A model generated the notes under the pieces. That model had not been told where the DNA came from and did no database searches. It saw only the letters and a list, made by a program, of their open reading frames with translations. From the NCBI RefSeq assembly GCF_038738535.1, contig NZ_CP046128.1, positions 2,976,001 to 3,040,000 on the forward strand: a stretch of 64,000 nucleotides of DNA, written 5' to 3'. Both the position numbers and the translations under genes were made by a program. The stretch comes from Bacillus pumilus. GTDB taxonomy: Bacteria; Bacillota; Bacilli; Bacillales; Bacillaceae. Below, piece by piece: positions 26,624 to 34,495 of this stretch (within the stretch, counting starts at the first letter, position 1; every line of letters begins with the position of its first letter).

Positions 26624-26663
26624 AAAAAAGACAAAGCCCCATGTTATGTGCTTTGTCTTTTTT
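26624..26663. terminator. bidirectional terminator between the binding protein and the glycosyltransferase
   Basis: Long inverted repeat, AAAAAAGACAAAGC / GCTTTGTCTTTTTT, directly after the stop of the minus-strand binding-protein gene. Confidence 0.9.
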
Positions 26664-26666
26664 CTA

Positions 26667-27566
26667 TTATTTTTTGAGCAGCATTTGTTTAAACGCAGCA
26701 GACTGTTTTTCAATTGAGATCGGATCTGCATAGATAAATTCGTTGATTGAATAATAAAGAACATGTCCCTGCTTCACCGCTCGATTCTTTTTCCATACAC
26801 CGCTGTTTGTGATATCAAGATTCGGTGCTTTTCCATCCTTTGTGGGTACAAGTAAATAGTCACCTGTATACTGGTTCATCTCTTCTAATGAAATACCAAG
26901 ATAGCCTTCTTTCGGAAGAGCTTTTTCTGCCTTTTCAGGCAAGCTGAACCCATAGCCTTGATAGATGACTTCCCCGCCGCGGCCAAAGTCTGTACCAAAT
27001 AAGTAAACTTGCTTTGGCTGCACGTCCATAATGGAGAACGTCTTGTCATCACCAATTTTTGCTTTGACCTCTTTGCCGTCTTTCTTCAGCTGCTCGTCCA
27101 TTTCTTGTATTTGTTTTTTCGCTAACGCTTCTTTTCCAAGAATCTTTCCGATTTCAATATGCATCTCTTTGAAGCTGTGTTCACTTGTCGTAAACGTGAT
27201 CGTTTTGGCAATCTTTTTATACTTTTCAATCTGTTCGTTTTGGGAATATGCAATGATCAAATCAGGCTTTAGCTTGGCAATCGCCTCCACATTTTCGATC
27301 GGTACACGCTTCACACCTGATTCATCTAAAAACGACGATTCTGGGTAAACATCTGTCATGCCAACAGGTGTCACACCTAACTTTTTAAAATTTCCAAGCT
27401 GCGCTGTTAACACAACAACACGCTTCGGCTTGGCGGGAATGGTGATCTTTTCACCCGTTTCAGTTGTATATGTACGTGTACTTGCTGCTTGCTCTTTATT
27501 CTCTTTCTGCCCGCATGCCACTAATAATAATGCCAGCAGACTGACCAGCCAAATCATTTTTTTCAC
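26667..27566 (-). CDS. orphan Fe(3+)-siderophore-binding lipoprotein
   Basis: FecB/TroA-fold binding protein with lipobox LLLVACGQK; about 299 residues. Motifs typical of iron-hydroxamate or catecholate binders: PAKPKRVVVLTAQLGNFKKLG, VEAIAKLKPDLIIAYSQNEQ and YLGISLEEMNQYTGDYLLV. No permease or ATPase is next to it, so it should feed a transporter coded elsewhere. The GTG at 27566 (giving MKKMIWLVSL) has AAAGGTGG eight bases upstream; a GTG four codons earlier is too close to that site. Confidence 0.83.
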   Translation of the reverse strand: MKKMIWLVSLLALLLVACGQKENKEQAASTRTYTTETGEKITIPAKPKRVVVLTAQLGNFKKLGVTPVGMTDVYPESSFLDESGVKRVPIENVEAIAKLKPDLIIAYSQNEQIEKYKKIAKTITFTTSEHSFKEMHIEIGKILGKEALAKKQIQEMDEQLKKDGKEVKAKIGDDKTFSIMDVQPKQVYLFGTDFGRGGEVIYQGYGFSLPEKAEKALPKEGYLGISLEEMNQYTGDYLLVPTKDGKAPNLDITNSGVWKKNRAVKQGHVLYYSINEFIYADPISIEKQSAAFKQMLLKK

Positions 27567-27585
27567 TAGTGAAACCACCTTTAAT

Positions 27586-27600
27586 TGAGAATGATTATTA
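27586..27600. promoter_or_regulatory. Fur box upstream of the orphan binding protein
   Basis: TGAGAATGATTATTA matches the 7-1-7 Fur consensus at 13 of 15 positions and lies 20 bp upstream of the start codon. Confidence 0.8.
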
Positions 27601-27669
27601 ATTATAGCATAAATGGCTAGTCATAAATGAAAAATTTTAAAAGTGAAGGATATATATGTGTAAACGAAA

Positions 27670-27895
27670 AAACCCTCTCAAAGGAGAGGGTTTCAGCGTG
27701 TAGACAAACCCTCGCATTCGGTGTCAGTCCTGTGCGCCGATGCTCACGAATGTTAAATTCGCTCCGCTTCGGTGCTCGTCCTTCCTAGACTTCAAAGGTT
27801 TTCTATCATGCTGAAAAGAAGACAAAGGGCTAAAATAAAGATCATTTTAGCCCTTTGTCAACAATCTGAAAACCCTCTCAAAGGAGAGGGTTTCA
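27670..27895. repeat. element bounded by a 27-nt direct repeat, beside tRNA-Arg
   Basis: Two identical 27-nt copies (27670-27696 and 27869-27895), each itself a hairpin (AAACCCTCTC / GAGAGGGTTT), lie 199 bp apart. Between them is a GC-richer stretch (about 27697-27790) with no coding sense. A perfect 16-bp stem with a 7-nt loop follows at 27821-27859, suited to ending transcription in either direction. The whole looks like a duplicated terminator flanking an inserted or dispersed repeat. No transposase is present. Confidence 0.6.
27821..27859. terminator. strong bidirectional hairpin downstream of tRNA-Arg
   Basis: Perfect 16-bp inverted repeat (GACAAAGGGCTAAAAT and its complement) around AAAGATC. 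Stem length and A/T-rich ends fit an intrinsic terminator for the minus-strand tRNA transcript. Confidence 0.7.
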
Positions 27896-27929
27896 TTGGA
27901 CCTTTATCGGTCGTGAACAAGATCAAGTA

Positions 27930-28005
27930 CGCGCTCGGAGGGATTCGAACCCCCGGCAGACGTGGTACCGGAAACCACCGCTCTATCCAACTGAGCTACG
28001 AGCGC
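27930..28005 (-). tRNA. tRNA-Arg(CCG)
   Basis: Full cloverleaf on the minus strand: 7-bp acceptor GCGCTCG/CGAGCGC, D-arm with AGCTCAGTTGGATAGAGC, anticodon stem GTGGT/ACCAC with loop TTCCGGT (anticodon CCG), and T-arm GGGGGTTCGAATCCCTC. The discriminator is G, and CCA is not encoded. It sits beside clpP, as trnQ-Arg does in B. subtilis. A promoter lies upstream: TTGCTT (28059-28064), 17 bp, TATAAT (28036-28041). Confidence 0.95.
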
Positions 28006-28141
28006 ACGATATGTTTTTGAACGTCAGCATATCAAATTATAAGGGAAATGCTGCAAGAAAGCAATGATTAATCATCAGTCCTGAACATGTATTTTCTTCT
28101 TTTGGATACATAGACTAATATGATGGTTTGAAGTGGAATGA

Positions 28142-28166
28142 GTTTGGGGAAAATGGATAGGGGTAT
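28142..28166 (+). promoter_or_regulatory. SigB-type promoter of clpP
   Basis: GTTTGG, a 13-bp spacer, then GGGTAT match the SigB consensus GTTTAA-N13/14-GGGWAW. B. subtilis clpP has SigB and SigA promoters in the same order. Confidence 0.75.
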
Positions 28167-28188
28167 TTGAATTTAGGTCAGCGTTTTG

Positions 28189-28205
28189 TTTGACCTTTAT
28201 TGACC
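28189..28205. promoter_or_regulatory. CtsR operator of clpP, overlapping a SigA promoter
   Basis: TTTGACC-TTT-ATTGACC is, on the other strand, the CtsR heptad repeat (GGTCAAT-AAA-GGTCAAA). It overlaps a SigA promoter, TTGACC (28190-28195), 17 bp, TATCAT (28213-28218), so CtsR would block it until heat or protein stress. Confidence 0.88.
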
Positions 28206-28257
28206 AAAAATGTATCATTGAATTACATACTTACCTAAAAGGTGAAGGAGGAACATT

Positions 28258-28854
28258 ATGAATTTAATACCTACAGTCATTGAGCAAACAAATCGTGGGG
28301 AAAGAGCTTACGACATTTATTCTCGTCTTTTAAAAGACCGTATTATCATGCTTGGTTCTGCGATCGATGACAATGTTGCCAACTCCATCGTGTCACAGCT
28401 GCTTTTCTTAGAAGCTGAAGATCCAGAAAAAGATATTTCTATCTACATTAACAGCCCTGGCGGTTCGATCACAGCTGGTATGGCCATTTACGATACGATG
28501 CAATTTATTAAACCAAAGGTATCAACCATTTGTATTGGTATGGCTGCATCTATGGGTGCGTTCCTGCTTGCTGCTGGTGAAAAAGGTAAGCGTTATGCCC
28601 TTCCAAACAGTGAAGTCATGATTCACCAACCACTAGGTGGTGCCCAAGGTCAAGCAACAGAAATTGAAATTGCGGCAAAACGAATCCTTTCTTTACGCGA
28701 TAAACTGAACCAAGTACTTGCTGAACGTACTGGTCAGCCAATTGAAGTGATTGAGCGCGATACAGATCGTGACAACTTCAAAACAGCGGAAGAAGCACTT
28801 GAATACGGACTTATTGACAAAGTCTTGACCCGTAATTCAGAAGAACAAAAATAA
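28258..28854 (+). CDS. clpP: ClpP, ATP-dependent Clp protease proteolytic subunit
   Basis: Serine protease of 198 residues that forms the two-ring proteolytic chamber fed by ClpX, ClpC or ClpE; it acts in protein quality control, competence, sporulation and stress regulation. The catalytic triad is visible: Ser in [11 protein letters not shown], His in [12 protein letters not shown], and Asp in ERDTDRDNF. The start has AGGAGG 7 bases upstream. It is monocistronic, with its own terminator. Confidence 0.98.
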   Translation: MNLIPTVIEQTNRGERAYDIYSRLLKDRIIMLGSAIDDNVANSIVSQLLFLEAEDPEKDISIYINSPGGSITAGMAIYDTMQFIKPKVSTICIGMAASMGAFLLAAGEKGKRYALPNSEVMIHQPLGGAQGQATEIEIAAKRILSLRDKLNQVLAERTGQPIEVIERDTDRDNFKTAEEALEYGLIDKVLTRNSEEQK

Positions 28855-28866
28855 TATGACAAAACA

Positions 28867-28893
28867 AACCGTCTGCTCCTTGAACAGACGGTT
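28867..28893 (+). terminator. clpP terminator
   Basis: AACCGTCTG / CAGACGGTT stem followed by six T. Confidence 0.9.
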
Positions 28894-28913
28894 TTTTGTG
28901 ATTCAAAAACGCT

Positions 28914-29492
28914 TTAAGACAACTCTGTCCATTTCTGCTGAAGAGATGGTGTTTGATAAGAAGCCATCTGCGTGATTAATTCCTCCGGTTCGCTGGAAGC
29001 ATGTAACAATTGAAGGTGTGATTCATTCGAAAAACCTTCCTGTACACTAAACTTCACCATGTCAATGAGCGGATTGAAATACTCATTCACTTGATACAAG
29101 CCGATTGGCTTTTGGTGGATGCCGATTTGTGCCCAGCATAGCACCTCAAATAATTCTTCATATGTACCAAAGCCGCCGGGCATCGCAATAAATCCATCAG
29201 CCAGCTCGCTCATTTTCGCTTTTCGTTCATGCATTCCTGTTACCTCGATTAATTCTGTCAGCTCTTGATGCACAACTTCTCCTCTAAAAAGCCCTTTAGG
29301 CATGACCCCAATCACTTGCCCGCCTTGTCTTAAAACCTCATCTGCAATGGCACCCATTAATCCAATTCGTGAACCGCCGTATACAAGACGGATGTCTTGC
29401 TCTGCCATATAAGTCCCCAGCTCTACAGCCTTTTGTTTGTAGACGTCCTTCACGCCTGGATTCGAACCAGCAAACACACAAATCGTTTTCAT
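28914..29492 (-). CDS. yvdD: LOG-family nucleotide phosphoribohydrolase YvdD
   Basis: Rossmann-like protein of 192 residues in the LOG/TIGR00730 family, which cleaves nucleoside 5'-monophosphates (in plants and some bacteria, cytokinin ribotides) to base and ribose phosphate. The family motif [12 protein letters not shown] is at about residues 106-117, preceded by [18 protein letters not shown]. The physiological substrate in Bacillus is not established. It is divergent from yvdC. Confidence 0.9.
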   Translation of the reverse strand: MKTICVFAGSNPGVKDVYKQKAVELGTYMAEQDIRLVYGGSRIGLMGAIADEVLRQGGQVIGVMPKGLFRGEVVHQELTELIEVTGMHERKAKMSELADGFIAMPGGFGTYEELFEVLCWAQIGIHQKPIGLYQVNEYFNPLIDMVKFSVQEGFSNESHLQLLHASSEPEELITQMASYQTPSLQQKWTELS

Positions 29493-29629
29493 CAGAACAG
29501 CTCCATCTCTCTCTATGATTTCTTCTCCCCACTCATTCTACTATAATTAATTGTAAAAAAACAGCCGATCTATCTATATATAGTGTAAAATCAAAAGGCA
29601 AACACCATATAAGGAGCTGTATAAAGAAA

Positions 29630-29971
29630 ATGCAAACAACGGAGATGGAGAAGTGGATCAAGGATTTTTATGAAATGAGAAATTGGACAAAATACGGGCC
29701 GTTTATCCGGTTAGGCTTCCTCATGGAAGAAACGGGAGAACTCGCTCGTGCTGTTAGAGCAATAGAGATCGGACGTGACCGGCCTGATGAGCAAAGACAA
29801 AAATCATCCGAGTTGAAGAAAGAACTCGTTGAAGAAATGGGTGATGTGTTAGCGAATCTACTTATTTTAGCCAATCTCTATGATGTCACAGTAGAAGAGG
29901 TCTTCTCCTCTCATCAACAGAAACTCACAAAGCGTTTTTCAGAAGAAATAGAGCAAGTGAAAAGCACGTGA
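29630..29971 (+). CDS. yvdC: MazG-like nucleotide pyrophosphohydrolase YvdC
   Basis: All-alpha NTP pyrophosphatase family protein, 113 residues. The metal-binding EExxE...EExxD pattern is visible as MEETGELARAVR and VEEMGDVLANLL. It probably hydrolyses non-canonical or excess nucleotides. AAGGAG lies 13 bases before the chosen ATG, longer than usual, so the exact start is not certain. The 3' end is inside its terminator hairpin. Confidence 0.85.
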   Translation: MQTTEMEKWIKDFYEMRNWTKYGPFIRLGFLMEETGELARAVRAIEIGRDRPDEQRQKSSELKKELVEEMGDVLANLLILANLYDVTVEEVFSSHQQKLTKRFSEEIEQVKST

Positions 29972-29988
29972 CCACATTGTCACGTGCT
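29963..29988. terminator. yvdC terminator, stop codon inside the stem
   Basis: AGCACGTGAC / GTCACGTGCT, 10-bp perfect stem, loop CACATT, then a T-run. The TGA stop of yvdC is in the left arm. It may also serve the converging yvdB gene. Confidence 0.92.
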
Positions 29989-29999
29989 TTTTTTCCACC

Positions 30000-31622
30000 T
30001 TATAACTGCTGTGGCGAGATATCATCTGTTCGTTCAAAGAAATGCTGCTTTCCAATATGATGAAAAAGACCCGTTCGACGCAAAAGCTCTTTAGGCTGTG
30101 ATTGAAGTCCGACAATCATCAGCTTTCCATTATGATGCTTTAAACGATTGGAGATATTCATCAGAACCGCTTCTGCTGATGTGTCCATATAATTGACTTT
30201 ATTCATGAGCAGAATGAGCGTTTTCGGCTTTGTCTGAACATGGTCCAAAATCGAATTTTCCAATGAATCTGTTGTTCCGAAAAACAGCGGCCCTTCAATG
30301 GAGTACATACTGATACCTCGCTGGTCTGTCTGTTTTTCTAAAGCAGCTGCCGTTTCCATTTGGGGAACCGCAACATTAGTATGAATGCTGGTAGTCTGGC
30401 TCATTTTTTTGATAAAAGCGATAAATGCTAAAATGAGACCTGCGGTGACGCCAATAATCAAATCACCGATGACCGTCAGCAGGAAGGTCACAACAAGTAC
30501 AAGTGAATCCGCATTTTTCACTTTTACAATATTGATAAACTCTTTTTTCTCACTCATATTCCAAGCAACAAACATTAAAATCGGTGCCATCGCAGCAAGT
30601 GGAATCATCGACGCATATGGCGCAAATAGCATTAAGATGAGCAGCACGACGACGCCATGTACCACACCAGAAATCGGGCTTGCTCCGCCATTTTTGATGT
30701 TTGTTGCCGTACGGGCAATCGCCCCAGTCGCCGGAATTCCTCCGAACAGCGGTGCCGCCATATTGGCGATCCCTTGTCCGACAAGCTCCTTATTGCTGTC
30801 ATGCTTTGAGCCTTTCATATTATCAGCAACCATAGCTGACAAGATTGACTCCACTCCGCCTAAAAGTGCAATGACAATCGCTGGAGGCAGGAGGTATATC
30901 ATTTTTTCAATTGTTAATTCAGGAAAAGCGAAGCTTGGCAGCTGACGAGGAATTTCCCCATATGCCGAGCCGATCGTTTCAACTTGTCCTTGGAAAAAGA
31001 GAACAGCTAGAAACGTTGAAGCCAATAGACCTAATAGAGCACCAGGTATTTTGGGAATGTATTTTTGAGCCGCCACAATCACGATGAGCCCAATAACGGC
31101 TGTGATGATGGCAAGACTGTTTGCGGTACCGAGATGGACCACAATTTCTCTCATATTGAGGAAAAAGCTTTCATGTTTTTCAACACCCTTTAATCCGAGG
31201 AAGTTGGCAATCTGCCCTAAAAAAATAATGACAGCAATGCCAGCAGTAAAGCCGATGATAACCGGACGAGGAATAAATTTCATGAGCTTCCCTAGTTTGA
31301 ATATTCCGAATAATACAAGCATACAGCCTGCCATAAAACCGGCTATGAGTAGGTTTTCGATACCATACTGGCTGACGATACCAAATAAAATCGGAACAAA
31401 CGCCCCAGTCGGCCCGCCGATCTGATACTTTGAACCACCAAACAATGAAATCAAAATGCCGGCAACGATGACTGTGTATAATCCATATTCTGGTCCGACA
31501 CCAGATGCAATGGCAAAAGCCATGCCTAAAGGAATTGCCACAACGCCCACGACAAGCCCAGCGATTAAATCGCGTCTAAACTTTGATGAATCATATCCTT
31601 CAAATCTTCCATAAAAACGCAT
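30000..31622 (-). CDS. yvdB: SulP-family anion transporter YvdB (likely bicarbonate)
   Basis: SLC26/SulP transporter, 540 residues. There are about 12-14 membrane helices (residues 20-400) with KYQIGGPTGAFVPIL and NMAAPLFGGIPATGAIARTA, followed by a C-terminal STAS domain (about 430-530) containing LILLMNKVNYMDTSAEAVL. SulP proteins carry sulfate, bicarbonate or other anions. The carbonic anhydrase gene 37 bp upstream in the same operon makes bicarbonate the most likely substrate; this is inference. Confidence 0.9.
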   Translation of the reverse strand: MRFYGRFEGYDSSKFRRDLIAGLVVGVVAIPLGMAFAIASGVGPEYGLYTVIVAGILISLFGGSKYQIGGPTGAFVPILFGIVSQYGIENLLIAGFMAGCMLVLFGIFKLGKLMKFIPRPVIIGFTAGIAVIIFLGQIANFLGLKGVEKHESFFLNMREIVVHLGTANSLAIITAVIGLIVIVAAQKYIPKIPGALLGLLASTFLAVLFFQGQVETIGSAYGEIPRQLPSFAFPELTIEKMIYLLPPAIVIALLGGVESILSAMVADNMKGSKHDSNKELVGQGIANMAAPLFGGIPATGAIARTATNIKNGGASPISGVVHGVVVLLILMLFAPYASMIPLAAMAPILMFVAWNMSEKKEFINIVKVKNADSLVLVVTFLLTVIGDLIIGVTAGLILAFIAFIKKMSQTTSIHTNVAVPQMETAAALEKQTDQRGISMYSIEGPLFFGTTDSLENSILDHVQTKPKTLILLMNKVNYMDTSAEAVLMNISNRLKHHNGKLMIVGLQSQPKELLRRTGLFHHIGKQHFFERTDDISPQQL

Positions 31623-31659
31623 GGTATGTGTTGGCCTCCTTCAAGTATGTGTAGATGAT

Positions 31660-32241
31660 TTAGGTATACTGCGCGTCAATCTGTTTATCTTTCACAACAA
31701 CATCCAGCTTTCCCGTTGCTGGATGAATGACTAGTCCATGAACAGCCACATCACTTGGCATCAATGGATGCTCTTTGACCAATTTCACACTTTGGGACAC
31801 GCTCTCTTCAACCGAATCAAAGCCTGTCAGCCACCCCTTTAAATCAACTCCTGAGTTTTTCACAATGCTCAAACATTTCTCTTCAATGCCGCGTGCTTTC
31901 GCCTTTTCAAGTAAAGGATCTGCCGCAAGACCTGCCATTCCGCATTCATGATGTCCTACAATGCATACCTCTTCTGCCTTTAGCTCATAGATGGCTAGTA
32001 GAATACTCCTCATCACACTGCCGAACGGATGAGTTACAATGGCGCCCGCATTTTTAATGATCTTGGCATCACCGTTGCGCAGCCCCATGGATTGCGGCAA
32101 TAATTCCAAAAGACGTGTATCCATACAAGTTAATATGACCAGTTTCTTTTCGGGAAATTTCCCCGCTTTGTAAGGCTCATAATGTCTCTCTTGTACGAAC
32201 TCTGAATTGTGCTGAAGAATCTGTTCTAATTTTGATCCCAT
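31660..32241 (-). CDS. yvdA: beta-class carbonic anhydrase YvdA
   Basis: Beta-carbonic anhydrase, about 193 residues. The zinc ligands are seen in order: Cys in ILTCMDTRL, with the Asp-Arg dyad, and His/Cys in VGHHECGMAGL. It interconverts CO2 and bicarbonate. It is first in an operon with the SulP gene. The ATG at 32241 (MGSKLEQIL) has GGGAG eight bases upstream and is preferred over the ATG at 32256. Confidence 0.92.
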   Translation of the reverse strand: MGSKLEQILQHNSEFVQERHYEPYKAGKFPEKKLVILTCMDTRLLELLPQSMGLRNGDAKIIKNAGAIVTHPFGSVMRSILLAIYELKAEEVCIVGHHECGMAGLAADPLLEKAKARGIEEKCLSIVKNSGVDLKGWLTGFDSVEESVSQSVKLVKEHPLMPSDVAVHGLVIHPATGKLDVVVKDKQIDAQYT

Positions 32242-32794
32242 CTTGCCATCTCCCATCTTTTTTTAAGTCACGTAAGTCCCTGCCTGTCCCCCTTTTCTTT
32301 CGTGTGTTCTCAAGCATAGAGAAGAAAAATGATAGAAAAAAAAGAAAAAAATGAGAAAACGATGAGAAAAAAAGTCATCATTTTCTCTATTTTCCGCTTC
32401 ATCGTAAGAGAGACGCGGTCTTCCTTTCAATCTATCGTTCTCTGATCGCCAAAAGACGATGAAATGGTTTAGTAGAAAACGACCTTCCCGTTTAATACGT
32501 TTCAAATATAATCATTTTTCTATCAAAAAATCTCGATCTATTTTCCAGTTTGTCAGATAATCTCTCAAAAAATCAGGCTTTTTCATATGTCACATCACCC
32601 ATTAGCTGACTCTTATCTTTGTAAAAAATGAATCAGATGGCATATGAATATACTTTTTCACTAAGAAAATGTCTCTCTTTTCCGTTATTTTAGTATATTA
32701 AATATTGAGCAGATAACCTTCAAACGTGTTCAGCCGAAATGGTTGCTTTATAATAAAAGGAGCAAGATAATCATGTGAAAGGAGCGAGTAGACT
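32242..32794. other. intergenic region yvdA-yvcT
   Basis: 553 bp between divergent genes. It is AT-rich, with purine-run low-complexity sequence around 32325-32390. TATAAT at 32749-32754 probably serves yvcT. An open frame at 32263-32505 on the minus strand looks like chance (Phe-rich, no ribosome site). No RNA structure or repeat was recognised. Confidence 0.5.
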
Positions 32795-33772
32795 GTGACA
32801 CCACACATTTTTGTCGCCAAACCATTACCTGCCTCTTTTGAGGAAATACTAAAGGAACATTGTACATACGAGGTGTGGCAATCCAAAGACCCCATTCCAA
32901 AAGGTATTTTGTTTCAAAAACTGCAGCATGCTGATGGTCTTTTAACGTCTGGAACGAAAATCGATCAAGAGCTATTAGATCACGCACCAAAACTCAAAGT
33001 AGTGAGCAATAACTCTGTTGGCTATGACAACTTCGATATAGAAGCGATGAGGCAAAGAGGCGTAATCGGAACGCACACGCCTTATACACTCGATCATACT
33101 GTTGCTGACCTTGCATTTTCACTCATTCTTTCCTCTGCGCGAAGAATTGCCGAGCTTGATCGTTTTATCCGCGAGGGGAAATGGACGAAATTTGTACAGG
33201 AAGAAGATATCTTTGGCATCGATGTCCATCATCAAACGCTTGGCATTATTGGCATGGGACGAATCGGAGAGCAAGTAGCCAAACGAGCCGCACATGGTTT
33301 TGATATGAATGTCCTGTATCATAACCGCAGCCGGAATGAAAAGGCTGAATCAGCATATGGCGCTTTATATTGCACACTTGATGACCTGCTAAAGCAAGCC
33401 GATATCATTGTGTTGATTACACCGCTGACCAATGAAACGTATCATATGATTGGAGAACGGGAATTGAAGTTAATGAAGCAAACGGCTTTATTTGTAAACA
33501 TCTCACGCGGGAAAACAGTGGATGAAAAAAGCCTCATTCAAGCGCTTCAGGAGGGATGGATCAAAGGCGCAGGTCTTGATGTGTTTGAGCAGGAACCGCT
33601 TCAGGAGAAACATCCTTTCAAAGAAATGAACAATGTCACACTTGCTCCTCACATCGGTTCTGCTACTGAAACAACACGGGATCTTATGCTGAAACGAGCC
33701 ATTCATAATGTGATTCATGGAATTGATGGCAAAGCCCCTGTTGATATTGTGAAGGAGCTTGCTTCATCTTAA
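32795..33772 (+). CDS. yvcT: YvcT, D-2-hydroxyacid dehydrogenase (glyoxylate/2-ketogluconate reductase type)
   Basis: NAD(P)-dependent 2-hydroxyacid dehydrogenase, 325 residues. The Rossmann motif is [17 protein letters not shown], the catalytic Arg lies in [12 protein letters not shown], Glu in [10 protein letters not shown] and His in LAPHIGSAT. Substrates of this branch are glyoxylate, hydroxypyruvate or 2-keto-gluconate. The start is GTG with AAAGGAG ten bases upstream. Monocistronic, with a terminator at 33781-33803. Confidence 0.9.
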   Translation: MTPHIFVAKPLPASFEEILKEHCTYEVWQSKDPIPKGILFQKLQHADGLLTSGTKIDQELLDHAPKLKVVSNNSVGYDNFDIEAMRQRGVIGTHTPYTLDHTVADLAFSLILSSARRIAELDRFIREGKWTKFVQEEDIFGIDVHHQTLGIIGMGRIGEQVAKRAAHGFDMNVLYHNRSRNEKAESAYGALYCTLDDLLKQADIIVLITPLTNETYHMIGERELKLMKQTALFVNISRGKTVDEKSLIQALQEGWIKGAGLDVFEQEPLQEKHPFKEMNNVTLAPHIGSATETTRDLMLKRAIHNVIHGIDGKAPVDIVKELASS

Positions 33773-33780
33773 TCGGAAAA

Positions 33781-33803
33781 GACGCAGGATTCGGAGCTGC
33801 GTC
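33781..33803 (+). terminator. yvcT terminator
   Basis: GACGCAG / CTGCGTC stem, 9-nt loop, then TTTTT. Confidence 0.9.
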
Positions 33804-33867
33804 TTTTTATTTATTTCATCAGAAGGTTATCAGGAAAAAAGCCTCATTTTAGCAAAGAACCTGTTTC

Positions 33868-33899
33868 TTTACATTTCCTTCATGTTCGGGTGCTATAAT
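33868..33899 (+). promoter_or_regulatory. binase promoter with PhoP-like repeats
   Basis: An extended -10, TGCTATAAT (33891-33899), lacks a well-spaced -35. Upstream TTTACA-TTTCC-TTCATG (33868-33884) resembles the PhoP direct repeat TTAACA with 5-nt spacing. Binase-type genes of this group are reported to respond to phosphate starvation, which fits activator-dependent transcription. Confidence 0.6.
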
Positions 33900-33956
33900 A
33901 TGAGGTAGACAAGCATCAAGAGGACAGCATCCGATTTCCTTAATAGGAGGATGAAG

Positions 33957-34445
33957 ATGAAAAAAATCAGTTCGGTTTTTACTATGTTTGCTCTGATCGC
34001 TGCTATTCTGTTTTCTGGTTTTATTCCGCAGCAAGCCTATGCCGAAACACCTCTTACACAGACCGCCACAAATGAAACAGCTACTATTCAACTTACATCA
34101 GATGTTCATACCCTTGCCGTCATTAATACGTTTGATGGTGTAGCAGATTATTTAATTCGCTACAAACGATTGCCTGATAACTACATCACAAAATCACAAG
34201 CAAGTGCTCTTGGATGGGTGGCATCAAAGGGAAATCTAGCAGAGGTTGCCCCAGGTAAAAGCATCGGTGGAGATGTTTTCTCTAACCGGGAGGGACGTCT
34301 TCCTTCAGCAAGCGGCCGAACATGGCGTGAGGCAGATATCAACTACGTCTCTGGCTTCCGAAATGCTGACCGCCTCGTGTATTCAAGTGACTGGCTCATT
34401 TACAAAACAACAGACCATTATGCAACTTTCACACGTATTCGATAA
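33957..34445 (+). CDS. secreted guanyl-specific ribonuclease, binase (N1/T1 family)
   Basis: Precursor of 162 residues with a signal peptide (MKKISSVFTMFALIAAILFS..., cut near AYA), a short pro-region and a 109-residue mature enzyme starting AVINTFDGVADYL. In mature numbering the catalytic residues Glu72 (WREAD), Arg86 and His101 (TTDHYATF) are all present. Compared with binase as I recall it, Asn-Asp near residue 21 reads Asp-Asn here. It degrades extracellular RNA, probably as a phosphate source, and is toxic inside cells. AGGAGG six bases before ATG 33957 fixes the start; the ATG at 33951 abuts it. No barstar-like inhibitor gene is adjacent. Confidence 0.96.
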   Translation: MKKISSVFTMFALIAAILFSGFIPQQAYAETPLTQTATNETATIQLTSDVHTLAVINTFDGVADYLIRYKRLPDNYITKSQASALGWVASKGNLAEVAPGKSIGGDVFSNREGRLPSASGRTWREADINYVSGFRNADRLVYSSDWLIYKTTDHYATFTRIR

Positions 34446-34451
34446 TCAATC

Positions 34452-34487
34452 AAAAAACAGCCCCATTTGACGTAGGGCTGTTTTTTT
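34452..34487. terminator. binase/nat bidirectional terminator
   Basis: AAAAAACAGCCC / GGGCTGTTTTTTT inverted repeat between the convergent binase and nat genes. Confidence 0.9.
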
Positions 34488-34495
34488 GATGCTGC

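Noticed and set aside
32263..32505. Open frame of 80 codons upstream of yvdA.
   Set aside because: Low-complexity Phe-rich translation, no ribosome site, and it lies where the yvdA promoter is expected.
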